NCBI GenBank assembly: GCA_963759875.1
Contig: CAVXBB010000016.1
Location: forward strand, 806,001-870,000
From: JAFAGX01 sp963759875
Lineage (GTDB): Bacteria > Acidobacteriota > Terriglobia > Terriglobales > Acidobacteriaceae
DNA length: 64,000 bases
Direction of reading: 5' to 3'
Shown: positions 25,529 to 35,349 of the stretch, piece after piece
How the letters are laid out: each line of letters begins with the position of its first letter
Numbering within the stretch: position 1 is the stretch's first letter
Position numbers and translations under genes: made by a program
Notes under the pieces: model-generated
What the model was told of the DNA's origin: nothing
Database searches by the model: none
Seen by the model: only the letters and a program-made list of their open reading frames with translations

Positions 25529-28500
25529 GCTTTATGCTTTCCTTCTCATCCGTTTCTGTCCCAGAGCGCTTCCCAAAGTACCAGAAAGGCCGGGCGGATT
25601 TTACGTAGGCTCTCGCACCTGGAATCGTGAGCTCGATCTCCGTGCCGCTATCCAGTTCAGTCCAGATCGTCAGCTTGCCGCCCACAAGTTTGGCTCGCTC
25701 CCTCATGCCGTGCAAGCCGTAGTGCCCTTCGCGTCCATCTCCGCTAAGAATCTGTGGATCAATCCCCTTTCCATCATCGCGAACGCGAAGCCGGAAATAC
25801 TTTTCGTCGTAGCGGATTTCAACTTCCACGTTTTTTGCTGCCGCGTGCCGGAAGGAATTGCGTAGGGCCTCCGTCGCAAGGCGGTAGACTTCGTCCCGCA
25901 AGATGGGATGCAGCTCTCGCGGCGTGCCTTCCACAAGCACCTGAAATGGAGTGGAGGCCTGGTTGTCATGCGCTCGTGCAAGTTCTTCTGCGATCGTCTT
26001 GATCGCGGCCGACAAATCATTTTTCTCGACAGTGGACATGCGCAGCCCGCCGATCGCGTCGCGGCCCTCAGCGATCGCTTGAGACGCGCGATCGACAGCA
26101 TCTTCAAGCACTCTACGAGCGTCAGCCGGTCGGTCCCGTAGCATATTGATCCCAGCCTGAAAGCACAGCAGGAGTGCCTGAAAACTTTGCAGCAGCGTGT
26201 CGTGCAGTTCGCGAGCAATCCGTGTGCGCTCGCTTACACGCTCTTCCAGACGCATGTTGAACTGCGCCGCCAGTTGCCGCACCCGCAGTTCATGGATTCC
26301 CCAGACCATCGCGAGAAATGGCATCACGCACGCCGCGAGGAACCAGTTCGTTTGGTAATAGTGCGGCTGCAGTACGAAATGCACGCCGTCCCCCTGATTA
26401 TTCCAGAGGCCGAAGCTGTTTGCCGCGATTACCTCGAACGAGTATTCTCCTCCCGGCATGTTCGTGTAGTGAGCGGTACGTAGCGTGCCGGCGTCCACCC
26501 ACTGCTTGTCATAGGGGGCGAGCCGGTACTTGAAACGCTGTCTTTCTGGTGCGGAAAGGTTCAGGGCCGTGAAGGTGAAATCAAACGTGTCCCTGCCTGC
26601 TGGTACCGAATTCCGGCCCTCGCGCGCCAGCGTCACTCTGTTTGCCCGTGCCTCCTCCAGCACGACAGGCGGAGGACCATTGACCTGGTTGGGGTCAATC
26701 GCCACTACGCCGCGCATGGTAGGAAACCATAAACGTCCGTCCTGAGCTTCCCAGGCGCCCGGGATCCCCCCATTGCATTCGGTGTTCTTCATGCCTTCCG
26801 CGACCCCGTACGAAACGGGCGGAACGGAAGAGGTTTTTCCGTCGGCAATATCATTAGCCTCCTGCAGAGTGAGGCGAAAGATACCCCGCTCGGAGGGGAG
26901 CCAGAGATTACCCTTGCCACTATCGAGGATGCTGGTGATTTCGGTAGCCAGGCCGTTTCTGGCCGTAATCGCCGCGAACTTGCCATCGCGTAAACGGTAC
27001 AGCCCGGTCGTGGTTGAAAACCAGAGAGCTCCGTTCGGGTCCTGCCAAAAGCTATGCACCCCGTTGGGGGCATACCTTGCCTGGCGTCGTACCGAACGAT
27101 TGTGCCCCCGCGCACAAAGCGAAGCGCGGGCGGGTTCACGCCCGCAAGCCATAAGCCACCGCCCCGGTCTTCGGCCATGTGGACCACGTCGGCATCCGCC
27201 TGCTCGAATTTTCCGTCATGAAAGCGGTAAAGCCGCCATTTTTGCTCGTGGGTGGGGGCAACTGTCCAAAGAGTACCCTGCCGGTCCTGAAGTATTTGAA
27301 ATACGGCTGGTGACTCAATCCTGAACCGGGTGACCACGCCCGAGCGCCAGCGAAAGACTGCGCCTGATCCGCCGAACCACAAGTCACCATCGTTTGTTTG
27401 GGCGATCGTACCAATCTGCGCGAGGCCGGGAACACGATGGAACTGATGCCCATCGAACCAGTAGATCCCATCATCTCCTCCCAGCCAGATGCGGCCGTCG
27501 CGATCCTGAAATACGGCACGGAAGGGAGCATCCGACAAGCCCTCGTCCTTACCGTAGGCTATCAAGGGGACTCGGCGAAATCGAAACAGGCCTCTCCCAA
27601 CCGTGCCCACCCAGCGATTGCCTTCGCGGTCCACCAGGAGGCTGAGCACCTTAGGCACATCTCCGATGTCGGCAGGCAGCGGTAGAGCTTCGGGCCGACT
27701 GAGCTTCCCGTCCACAGCCCGAACGAGTCCGGCGGGCGTAAGCAGCAGCAACTCGCCATCCGTGTCTGTCGCCATGGCCAGCACGGCTTGTCGGGGATCC
27801 CCCGCCATAGCCACGCCTTGCGAGCGATCCGCAGCCATCCATTGGCGCACTCCGGGTGTTGGAAGCGGCACATCCGAGAATACCCCCCGGTCATAACGCA
27901 CCACGCGATACTGGTGTGGAAAAGCGACCCAAACGCTTCCATCGCGGGCTTGCTGTACCATAAAGCCGCCTGCAAGGGTGGCAATGGAGCCATCGGCCCC
28001 GAACCGCACGAGATCCGTTCCAGAACGGAACCACATGCTTCCGTCCCGCGCCTGTAATAAGAATTCGGCGACCATTTTTCCCCGGTAAGTAGTGAAAGCC
28101 TGCAGCTTTCCCTCGGCACAACACGCTATGCCGCTGATAGTGTTGATCCAGAGCTTGCCTTCAGCATCTTCGCGGATTGATGTGATGTTTCTGCTCGGCA
28201 AGCCGTCGCGCTCCAGGTATGTAGTAACAATGCCGTCATGCATCCGGATGAGACCGCCATTCCTGGAGCCGATCCATAACTCTCCGGAGCGGGTTGCGTA
28301 GAGACATTGGAATCGGCTGGATTGGAGGCTCGGAAAGTCTTCCGCGCCGAAAACTTTGAAGCGCACCCCATCGAAGCGCGCGAGCCCGGCATTTGTGCCT
28401 AGCCAGAGATAGCCCTCGTGGTCCTGCACCAAAGCATTAACGTTGTTGTTCGGCAGACCTTCTTCCGTGTGCCAAACAGTGGCGACGTACCGCGTCGGCC

Positions 28501-28594
28501 GTGATTGTGCCTGCACGGAAGCGATCAAGATAGTGGCCAGCACCAGCACAGAAAGAATCACTGCGATGTGATGCTGCCATGAATACTGCATCAT
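25521..28594 (-). pseudogene. Propeller-type sensor histidine kinase, split by one frameshift
   Basis: The full product would be about 1,020 residues. It begins with signal peptide IAVILSVLVLATILIASVQA, then Reg_prop beta-propeller repeats (GYLWLGTNAGLARFDG, GELWIGSRNGGLIR, GRIWLGGDDGIYWFDG) and a Y_Y_Y domain. A membrane helix, the HisKA_3 box ELHDTLLQSFQALLL and the ATPase boxes EALRNSFRHAAAKNV, RDDGKGID and GLHGMRERAKLVGG follow. The frame breaks in a run of five G at 27066-27070; one added G restores RQGMPPNGVHSFWQDPNG. GGAG before 28594 sets the start. The break may be phase variation, decay or sequence error. Confidence 0.85.
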
Positions 28595-29951
28595 TTCCAC
28601 TCCTGTGCCAGGCTTTTGTTCGTATCGAGGCCGTGAACCGCGCCTGCCACCAAGAACAGGCCACACGGACAAGGTCCCAATGTGATCCCAATCGCTTGTG
28701 CGGGGACAGATGAAGCGCAGCAGAATCGCTCGGAGAGAAGCCATTTTCGCACCTTTGCAGCCGAACAGGGGCAGGCCCCCTCAGCACTCTCGCACCAAAG
28801 AGCCGTCCTAACGGCGAGGTGCGAGACCACAAGGTGAGTCGGTAATTGCGAAAGCCTCATCCTTAAGATGGCACGCGGGTTTTACCAAGTCTGTGCTTCA
28901 AATCACAATGGAAAGAATTTTGACAAGAAACTGCAGGCAAGTGCGACAGCTTGATTCACTTCAACGAATTCTTCCGTGTACGTCGCAGAAAGCAGCGGAC
29001 GTATCAGTCGGCATCAATCTACGGACTCTGTACACTTTCGCACGTCAACGCGCATTCATCGCAGACTTGAAAATCAGGATCGCTGCCACGCTCGCGCTCG
29101 AAGAGTTCCCCGCGACCAACCCCTTTGCCGCTACCCACCATGTGCTCTGCTTCATGTTCTGTCACCGCTGTGAAGGAGCAAAGCAATAACGCAGTTCTGA
29201 AAAAAGCCCCCTTCGACATCTAGAACATTCGATTCAGGAAAAACCTTCGACTCATTGGAACCTCCAAGAAGAACGGCAACCCGGCCAGTGTGCGGAGCGC
29301 GATATAGGGGTATTAAGGAGACCGAACTGCCCTTCCCTTTTTCGGAGAACAAACCCAAACCGAACGCTGGACTCGCACTTCCCCACACTATTTCCGACAA
29401 AGTTAGACCAAGTGCCTCAGCCCTGTCTGATCAAAATTGCTCAGACTCGTACGGTTGGCCCAGTTCCCGAGTGTCAGATGTTTCGGTCCGACGACCCTCT
29501 CATGAAATCCTCGATGACCCTTTTTCACTTTGGCCGATTGTCTCGATTCGGCAGGGCGAAACGAGGCGAGAAGTATGCCCGCCAAGTTCTATGAACTGAG
29601 CTTCGCACGAGGCGATAAGGCAGGAAGGGGTCAAGGTGCTCATTCACAAGGCTTGGTGCCTGCCTGCAGCCAACACAGATTGGTGACTCCCACCGCAGGG
29701 GCAATGATGCAGAGTAGAGTTAGGCAGCAGATCGGCTCCGGTGCGGCTCGGCACTGGGTATACCCTTGGGCAGCACTGAAGCATGCCTTTCGCTGCTGGT
29801 ATGGGCAGCGCAAACGAGATCTTCACAGCCCTGTTCGTTGACTTCTATATAGTCTGCGATGTCTTCGCAGCCCGAACGATGACAAAGAATCAGTCGATCC
29901 GGTGGGTGTTCAAGGAGAAAGTATTCCATGAGGTCGTGCTCCCTTCTGGGC
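28595..29951. other. About 1.35 kb without a supported gene
   Basis: Only short overlapping frames without recognisable motifs. One inverted, one-mismatch partial copy of the 20-bp repeat is at 29422-29438. Confidence 0.45.
29422..29438. repeat. Inverted partial copy of the 20-bp repeat
   Basis: CTGTCTGATCAAAATTG is the reverse complement of CAATTTTGACCAGACAG with one change. It is followed by CTCAGACTC. Confidence 0.45.
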
Positions 29952-30215
29952 CTATGCTGCGTGGATATTCGCCGACAGCCATTGCCTTGGTACGGATTGA
30001 AAGATTAGTTCCCCTTGAGTGACCCTAAACTCCGTTCCGCAACGAGAGCACGTAAACTCCCAATCTTCCGGATGTCCGGGTCGAACGCTGTCTGCTGGTC
30101 TGTAGTCAATGACCAATGAACTGCAATCGGACACAGGACAACTAGAAGCTGCTGCTACGATGTCATCGCAGCGTACCGAAGCCTGTGGCATAGCATTCGT
30201 GTGATGGATTCTCAT
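29952..30215 (-). CDS. Small zinc-finger protein, conserved hypothetical
   Basis: 87 residues with two putative metal sites, CPVSDC and CSRCGTEF, and a conserved end GELIFQSVPRQWLSA. The start ATG overlaps the stop of the upstream gene (ATGA), so the pair 30526-29952 is one transcript. I recall similar proteins in Acidobacteria, function unknown. Confidence 0.65.
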   Translation of the reverse strand: MRIHHTNAMPQASVRCDDIVAAASSCPVSDCSSLVIDYRPADSVRPGHPEDWEFTCSRCGTEFRVTQGELIFQSVPRQWLSANIHAA

Positions 30216-30526
30216 GTGCCTTTCGGATGGCTTCTGGGAAGAAAGTTAACACTGCGGAGAAACAGCCCGTTCTCACGATTTGCCGAGATGAGTGCGACTT
30301 CGGGACCATTAAGAAGTCCCTTTCGCAGTCCGGTTGGCATAACTCTACCCTCCTGCGCCAAGTTGAGTGTCAGCCCTACCGAGCAGGGCGCACACAACCA
30401 AAAATACTCCGTCGCCTTGGCATTGGATGACCCTACGCGCCAGTCGCTTTCTAGCCGAAAAAGCCGTCCTTCAGCAAGATGAAGAAACGAAGCAGAACAC
30501 GAAGGGTTGGTACACTTGGCGAGCAT
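30212..30526 (-). CDS. Small cysteine-containing protein, conserved hypothetical
   Basis: 104 residues starting MLAKCTNPSCSASFLHLAEG, with a second cysteine pair in WLCAPCS. The two CxxC-like pairs about 40 residues apart suggest a zinc ribbon. It is coupled by overlap to the next gene. Function unknown; this type is familiar from Acidobacteria. Confidence 0.68.
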   Translation of the reverse strand: MLAKCTNPSCSASFLHLAEGRLFRLESDWRVGSSNAKATEYFWLCAPCSVGLTLNLAQEGRVMPTGLRKGLLNGPEVALISANRENGLFLRSVNFLPRSHPKGT

Positions 30527-30653
30527 AGCTACTGCTCCTAACTCTTAGGCCGCCACAGTAAGCATAATGGTAGGGCTGGCAGTCATGGTGTGACTGTTCA
30601 AAACTGTTCACTTTTAGCAAATAAGGTACGGGCAACGATTCTCAACACGAACA

Positions 30654-30863
30654 CTAGGCATTAACCTGGACGGGTAATAATTCCGGGCTGCACCGGGGGT
30701 TTTGGAGGGATTTGACGGCATCTTCGGCCGTGAATCTTCCCATCATCAGTGCCAGCTTACGATTGGTTGTCATCTGGATGGGAGTCCGATCAATCCGCTG
30801 CACGTATTCAGGGACGCGGGCAGGGCCACGGTTCACTTTCACAACAAATTTGATGTTCTTCAT
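30654..30863 (-). CDS. Small conserved hypothetical protein
   Basis: 69 residues: MKNIKFVVKVNRGPARVPEY, then RTPIQMTTNRKLALMMGRFT and AEDAVKSLQNPRCSPEL. CAGGA lies 7 bases before the ATG at 30863. The conserved look and position just after hsp20 on the same strand suggest a stress-linked operon partner. No function known to me. Confidence 0.65.
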   Translation of the reverse strand: MKNIKFVVKVNRGPARVPEYVQRIDRTPIQMTTNRKLALMMGRFTAEDAVKSLQNPRCSPELLPVQVNA

Positions 30864-30936
30864 GATTTTTCCTGCTCGCTGGCGGGGACAAATAAATGGG
30901 ATGCGATATAAGTCGCCTCCCATTTTCTCACGGTTT

Positions 30937-31428
30937 CTACGCGGCCTTGCCGTGAATCTTGGCTTCAAGCGTTTTCTCGCTGCCAACATTCACCTTGATC
31001 TGCTTGGGCTTGGCTTCCGCCTTCTTGGCAAGTTTCATCTTCAGCACGCCCTTTTCGTAGTCGGCGCTCACTTGCCCAGGGTCCACGGAACTCGGCAGCG
31101 TGAACGAGCGGGTGAAGCTTCCGTACTGCCGCTCAACGCGACGGAAGTTCTCCTCTTTCTCTTCCTTCTCGAACTTGCGCTCGCCATGGACGGTGAGAGT
31201 GTTGTTCTCGATGCGGACATCAATATCTTTTTCGTCGATGCCCGGGACTTCCATCTTCAGGGTGATGTTGTGCTCGTCCTCGTACACGTCCACTGGCGGT
31301 GCGAAACCGGCGGTCGTCAACGCCTCCTCCGGGCCTTCGGGGCTATACGACTCGCGGACAAAACGGTTTATGCGGTTTTGCATTGTCGCCAAATCACGGA
31401 GAGGATCCCAACGGGTCAATAGTGTCAT
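30937..31428 (-). CDS. Hsp20/alpha-crystallin small heat-shock protein
   Basis: 163 residues. N-terminal MTLLTRWDPLRDLATMQNRI, then the alpha-crystallin domain (PPVDVYEDEHNITLKMEVPG, DVRIENNTLTVHGERK, YGSFTRSFTLPSSVD) and the conserved GVLKMKL near the end. Members are ATP-independent holdase chaperones forming large oligomers. GAAGGAGG lies 5 bases before the ATG. The leader at 31450-31512 is nearly identical to that of the gene at 36075, which suggests co-regulation. Confidence 0.95.
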   Translation of the reverse strand: MTLLTRWDPLRDLATMQNRINRFVRESYSPEGPEEALTTAGFAPPVDVYEDEHNITLKMEVPGIDEKDIDVRIENNTLTVHGERKFEKEEKEENFRRVERQYGSFTRSFTLPSSVDPGQVSADYEKGVLKMKLAKKAEAKPKQIKVNVGSEKTLEAKIHGKAA

Positions 31429-31449
31429 AATTTCCTCCTTCAGAGGGAG

Positions 31450-31512
31450 CTAAGAGGAAAAACTTCAGATGGGCTGACTTAGTTCAGAGAACCTGAAAGA
31501 GTAAGAAGAGGA
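31450..31512 (-). promoter_or_regulatory. Shared leader/promoter element, hsp20 copy
   Basis: On the minus strand this reads as a near match of about 55 bases to 35994-36049, including an exact block of 29 bases (31459-31487). The block holds the semi-palindrome CTGAACTAAGTCAG and ends about 30 bases before the hsp20 start. Confidence 0.65.
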
Positions 31513-31866
31513 AGCTTGCTCAATTACAAGGCTAGGCTTCTGCGCACCCATTGTCAAATGACCCAAGTGAAACGGGACTAGACCGCTCGAAGCCATTTCA
31601 AGGTCACAAATCGCAACCTCAGAGCGAGCAAACTTCCGGGGAGGCTGTCCCACGGGCGTCCCGTGACTCATTGAGTCTGAGACACTTTCGTCTTTGCACC
31701 TTTGCACCCGCATCCTCCTGTCCGAACAGCCTTGTTCGCTCGAATCTTCTTTTGCCGGTCACACTCCTGTGTGACTCATGTCACCGTAGGTCGAAAGGTC
31801 AGCTGCAACCATGAAATACGGGCGTATTTAACTGGCGAGGCATCATCACAGCTGGTCGAAAGCACA

Positions 31867-32088
31867 ATGGCGCAGGTCATTCAAGTCGAAATAAGAACTG
31901 GCACCACGCACACGTTGACGTGGCTCAACGCTGCCTTGAAGCCGAAACCGGGTATGGTCCTTCTCTGCAAAGACGACCCGCGCCCGTGGACCGTCGTGCA
32001 TGCATACACCGTCACGGCGCGGGAAGTGAGGGACAGCCACATAGGCTGGAAGGTTGCGGGCTGTGAAGCGCCGATTTGTGTAGCGTGA
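31867..32088 (+). CDS. Small conserved hypothetical protein
   Basis: 73 residues: MAQVIQVEIRTGTTHTLTWL, then ALKPKPGMVLLCKDDPRPW and TAREVRDSHIGWKVAGC. Predicted small beta-rich protein. The start is chosen at the ATG that begins the conserved-looking part; the ribosome site is weak. Function unknown. Confidence 0.58.
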   Translation: MAQVIQVEIRTGTTHTLTWLNAALKPKPGMVLLCKDDPRPWTVVHAYTVTAREVRDSHIGWKVAGCEAPICVA

Positions 32089-32144
32089 AGCTCAGACGCG
32101 GGACAAAGGTTGCGTTACCCTCTAGCGAAATCAAATGGCACAAT

Positions 32145-32480
32145 ATGGATGCGACTCTAAAAGCGAAACTCGACGAAGCACGGAAGCGCATGAATACGCA
32201 GCAGGCTGGAATCAACGCAAATCGCAAACATGATGATCCGGCAATGCGTCAGTGGGCCAGAGGAAAACAGCGGCCAGCGAATGCGGAACGGGCTCAGTTC
32301 AGGAAGTCGCTGACCGATGAAGATCGAAGCCAAATTGAAGCACGCATTCAGCAACTTCTCGATGATAATCCCGCATTATCTTCCACGAACGCTCGGAAAA
32401 TGGACTCGAAACCAGGGCGCCCTTCTGTTTCTGCTGAAGTGCTTGAGGAATATTATTTTCTGAGAGACATGGTTGCTTGA
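32145..32480 (+). CDS. Hypothetical charged helical protein
   Basis: 111 residues, largely helical and charged (LKAKLDEARKRMNTQQAG, RSQIEARIQQLLDDNPAL), ending LEEYYFLRDMVA. No family recognised and no good ribosome site, so coding status is only likely. Confidence 0.45.
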   Translation: MDATLKAKLDEARKRMNTQQAGINANRKHDDPAMRQWARGKQRPANAERAQFRKSLTDEDRSQIEARIQQLLDDNPALSSTNARKMDSKPGRPSVSAEVLEEYYFLRDMVA

Positions 32481-32525
32481 CGAATGCTACGCGTCAACCA
32501 GATTCAGAATCGGCTGTTTTCGTAG
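32481..32525 (+). pseudogene. C-terminal scrap of an SRAP (YedK/HMCES) gene
   Basis: The frame NQIQNRLFS before the stop at 32523-32525 corresponds to the end of SOS-response-associated peptidases; the last 27 bases closely match the end of the larger relic at 34066-34259. Confidence 0.4.
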
Positions 32526-32806
32526 GAATAATCGTTACAGTAATTTGCGCTTAAAATGCAGGCGTCTTACCCATGGAATAGTCATGCGACTGACAACTCT
32601 CTAGATTTCTATGCCTTCTACACACGCCGCATTTGGCATCAAATCTGCCTCACGATGTGCGAGACAGAATCGCGGTGACTTCTGTTGCCTCCCCCCGCTA
32701 CGCCCGCTTGTACAGATTGTTAGCGCCTAACCTACAGGATTTGCCTTCCTCCTCCGAGTGGCGTTCGTAGCTCTAATCCGCCTTCTATATGCCGGAAGAG
32801 GAATCC

Positions 32807-32956
32807 ATGTGGCAAGTTTTAGTTCCTTTGCTCCGATTCGCATTTGACTGCTGGCTTGGTTTGGGCGCGTTCGCGCTCATTTCGTTCCTAGCTTGCGGAC
32901 TGTGGGGCATCGTCACGCTTCGGCACAATCCGAAGCTGAGGTCGTTTCCACACTAG
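32807..32956 (+). CDS. Small single-pass membrane protein
   Basis: 49 residues: MWQVLVPLLRFAFDCWLGLG, AFALISFLACGLWGIVTL and RHNPKLRSFPH. One or two hydrophobic segments and a short basic tail. AGAGG lies 5 bases before the ATG, which supports translation. Function unknown. Confidence 0.5.
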   Translation: MWQVLVPLLRFAFDCWLGLGAFALISFLACGLWGIVTLRHNPKLRSFPH

Positions 32957-33130
32957 CACTCATGTGTTATTCACGACCTTGATCCGGTTCAACGCTTCAA
33001 CTCAGAATACCTGACCCGCCGAAGTCTGGATCGTCCTTGCGTCCGCAGTGGCTTGTTGGCGGAGGCGGTCCTGAAGAATTGGAAAACCGAACTTGGCGTG
33101 TGAGCATCTCTCTAAATGAGAGGTTCGGAT

Positions 33131-33508
33131 ATGAACGCAGGAGCCCATACCGACGGAGGCTTGAGCGCAGTCCCCCTGCTCAACGCCGTGTTCTGTGCTG
33201 ATTGTGAAACCATCAGCAACAGCCCGCATGATGTATGCACTGTTTGCGGTAGCCATTCTCTGATTAACCTTTTTCGGATGTTGGGAGGGGCTCTGCGGAG
33301 CCAAAAGCCACAATCCGCCAAAGACCACGCGAAAACGGCGAGTTACAATCTGGAGCTCACTGTCAAAGTGAATAAAATCCCAGCGAACGAGCTAACCCGT
33401 GCTATCGAGTCGATAAGCCGCTTGGCCGAGGAGTGCGGCGATCTGGAATCTCTCCATATCAACGTGGAATCTGTTTTCGACACCCAAGTTGTGCTAAGAG
33501 TGGCTTGA
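33131..33508 (+). CDS. Zinc-ribbon hypothetical protein
   Basis: 125 residues. Cysteine pairs FCADC and VCTVC spaced 13 residues apart form a likely zinc ribbon, followed by HSLINLFRMLGG and a C-terminal alpha/beta part. The inner ATG at 33131 has AGAGG 8 bases upstream; an ATG at 33116 is an alternative. Function unknown. Confidence 0.6.
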   Translation: MNAGAHTDGGLSAVPLLNAVFCADCETISNSPHDVCTVCGSHSLINLFRMLGGALRSQKPQSAKDHAKTASYNLELTVKVNKIPANELTRAIESISRLAEECGDLESLHINVESVFDTQVVLRVA

Positions 33509-33659
33509 AGCTCTCGAATCTGCCGCAAACGCGATCACCGTAGCCGAGCGCATCCTGAACAGGATTGATGCAGGGTTCCGCCTCCCGATCGAACAAGGTT
33601 TCCCGCTCGACCCACGGGTATAGCGAGGCAACGAAGGAATACGAGGCGTACCATTGGGC

Positions 33660-33803
33660 ATGAGCAGAATACATCTAGAATGCTTCGACCTAGGCGATCT
33701 CCTCGTTCGACAAGAGCCTGACGACGAAGAAGACGATGAAGACGACAGCAAAGAAAAAGAAGATGACGATGATGACGACACAGACGACGGCTACTCGGAG
33801 TGA
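33660..33803 (+). CDS. Small highly acidic protein
   Basis: 47 residues: MSRIHLECFDLGDLLVRQEP followed by an almost pure Asp/Glu tail ending DDGYSE. Similar small acidic proteins are familiar to me from Acidobacteria, which is the reason to list this one. Function unknown. Confidence 0.55.
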   Translation: MSRIHLECFDLGDLLVRQEPDDEEDDEDDSKEKEDDDDDDTDDGYSE

Positions 33804-33878
33804 GCATGCCTGTATTTATTTCAGTGGGTGTTCAAGATTGACCATCCCCATAAACGATTGTGGCGTTATCTTCTTGCC

Positions 33879-34064
33879 ATGCAGAGAGAACTCAGCCCCA
33901 AACAGGTACTCGCTGTCCGTTGTCCAACCTGTGGTGCTGCTCCGAAAGAAAAGTGTGAGCTTAGCACTGGTCAGGCCCGCACCGAGCCCCATCGTGACCG
34001 CCGATTGACTGCAGCAGATGCACGAAGCGAGATGGCAAGTGGTATGCCGTCGCCGAGCAGATGA
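33879..34064 (+). CDS. Small zinc-ribbon protein, paralogue 2
   Basis: 61 residues: MQRELSPKQVLAVRCPTCGA, then CELSTGQARTEPHRDRR. The CPTCG...C module and the PHRDR signature match paralogue 1 at 12924-13106 over about 45 residues. Function unknown. The gene runs directly into the SRAP relic. Confidence 0.68.
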   Translation: MQRELSPKQVLAVRCPTCGAAPKEKCELSTGQARTEPHRDRRLTAADARSEMASGMPSPSR

Positions 34065-34065
34065 C

Positions 34066-34259
34066 CAGCCTTCCAACGATTTGTGGCTTGATCCGGGCAT
34101 GACAAATGTGCGGTCGTTTGCGAACTACTGAAGCCCTACGACGCCCGGGTGATGCGGTGCTACCCCGTGAGCACGCGGATCAACCATGTTGCCAACGACG
34201 ACGAAGAGTGCTCAGCACCAGTGGAACAGGCGCAGATTCAGAATCGGATTTTCACGTAG
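34066..34259 (+). pseudogene. C-terminal relic of an SRAP-family (YedK/HMCES) gene
   Basis: Frame 1 reads NDLWLDPGMTN; after a shift the sequence continues ELLKPYDARVMRCYPVSTRI, then NHVANDDEECSAPVEQAQIQ and stops. These are the last 60 residues of SOS-response-associated peptidases, which crosslink to abasic DNA. The catalytic N-terminal cysteine part is missing. Confidence 0.7.
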
Positions 34260-34263
34260 CTGG

Positions 34264-34668
34264 CTAACTGGATCGTGACTTGAATCCGCCATAGGTCAGG
34301 TAGACGCCGAGGACGAGCGAAATAGCTGTGTACATGTAGAACAGTTGTCTGTAGTGAAGCTGTCTCAGAAAAAACTTTGCTTCTAACTCTGGTGGCAGGA
34401 ACAAGAAGAACAGGCTCTTGACCAGCGTTATCCAACCGACGAGGGTGACGATCACAGTCAGCGCACCTCCCGACCAGATATTGTGCGCCAGAATCATCGC
34501 TAACCCAGCGGCTAGCGTGATTACACCGAGGATCAACACCATCGATGGGTTCTGAAGAAGGGCAGTCACCGTCTCCACGGTCGCTTGTCTGCGAGTCATC
34601 ATGGATAACGCGACCAGAATGCAGTACAGCCCGATCAGTCTGCTAAGAAAAATTGTACGCGACGACAT
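34264..34668 (-). CDS. Four-helix membrane protein, hypothetical
   Basis: 134 residues with four predicted membrane helices (LSRLIGLYCILVALSMM, MVLILGVITLAAGLAMILAH, ALTVIVTLVGWITLVKSLFF, LFYMYTAISLVLGVYLTYGG). Layout is common among small acidobacterial and proteobacterial membrane proteins of unknown role. Confidence 0.65.
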   Translation of the reverse strand: MSSRTIFLSRLIGLYCILVALSMMTRRQATVETVTALLQNPSMVLILGVITLAAGLAMILAHNIWSGGALTVIVTLVGWITLVKSLFFLFLPPELEAKFFLRQLHYRQLFYMYTAISLVLGVYLTYGGFKSRSS

Positions 34669-34755
34669 GGTCCTCCAAACGAATCAGGGATTTGTTTGCC
34701 AAGCCATAGCGAGCAACGCAAATTGTCCCACTCGGATCGTGGCAGAACAGTCCAG

Positions 34756-35085
34756 CTACGCACTTGCTGGCTTGGCAAAGGGATGAGCTTTCTTGCTGAC
34801 TTTCTTGAGCCAAGGTTGGTGCAGTCTCATTCGACCGTCATCATCCCACTTTACAAGTGCATCGTCTTCGTTGGTTTGCTCAACTGTTCCGAATTCTCCA
34901 GTCGGCTTCCCAAAATCAGCCAAGCCCTCAGCGCGATCACCGGGATTTAGTTCCGAGTCGGGAAAAGAGGGCTGGACGAGCGGTGGTCTCTTGGCCCGGT
35001 CTGAATCAGCAGGTGCTCCAGCATGCGAGAGAGGCGGTTGCGGAGCTTTGCGCAGTTTGGGTGTCAGTTTATTGATACGGCTCAT
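34756..35085 (-). CDS. Small hypothetical protein
   Basis: 109 residues with a proline-rich N-terminal half and a conserved-looking second half, LNPGDRAEGLADFGKPTGEF, GTVEQTNEDDALVKWDDDGR and MRLHQPWLKKV. The second half looks like a small SH3-like barrel. Function unknown. Confidence 0.6.
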   Translation of the reverse strand: MSRINKLTPKLRKAPQPPLSHAGAPADSDRAKRPPLVQPSFPDSELNPGDRAEGLADFGKPTGEFGTVEQTNEDDALVKWDDDGRMRLHQPWLKKVSKKAHPFAKPASA

Positions 35086-35349
35086 ATTCCATTTGCCCAG
35101 AGGCTTCGCTTCGCCTGTTCATCCTCTCTATACGTAAAGCATGCGCTTGGAAGGGATGGCTCCGCTGATCCAAACCGCTCAGTCCTGAAGATTCACTTGG
35201 CAACCTTTCGTGGAAGTGTGCAAGAGTGACCATCCTTAGCTGTTCCAATTGCACAAAGATGTGGAAGAGTGTATTTCCAGTTCGGAATCTCACGTCTTCG
35301 CCTTCCGGCATGGCTTGCCTGCGCGGCTGAACGAAAAGGACGGCATCTG

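Noticed and set aside
30712..31422. Plus-strand frame of 236 codons antisense to hsp20
   Set aside because: Mirror of the well-supported Hsp20 gene.
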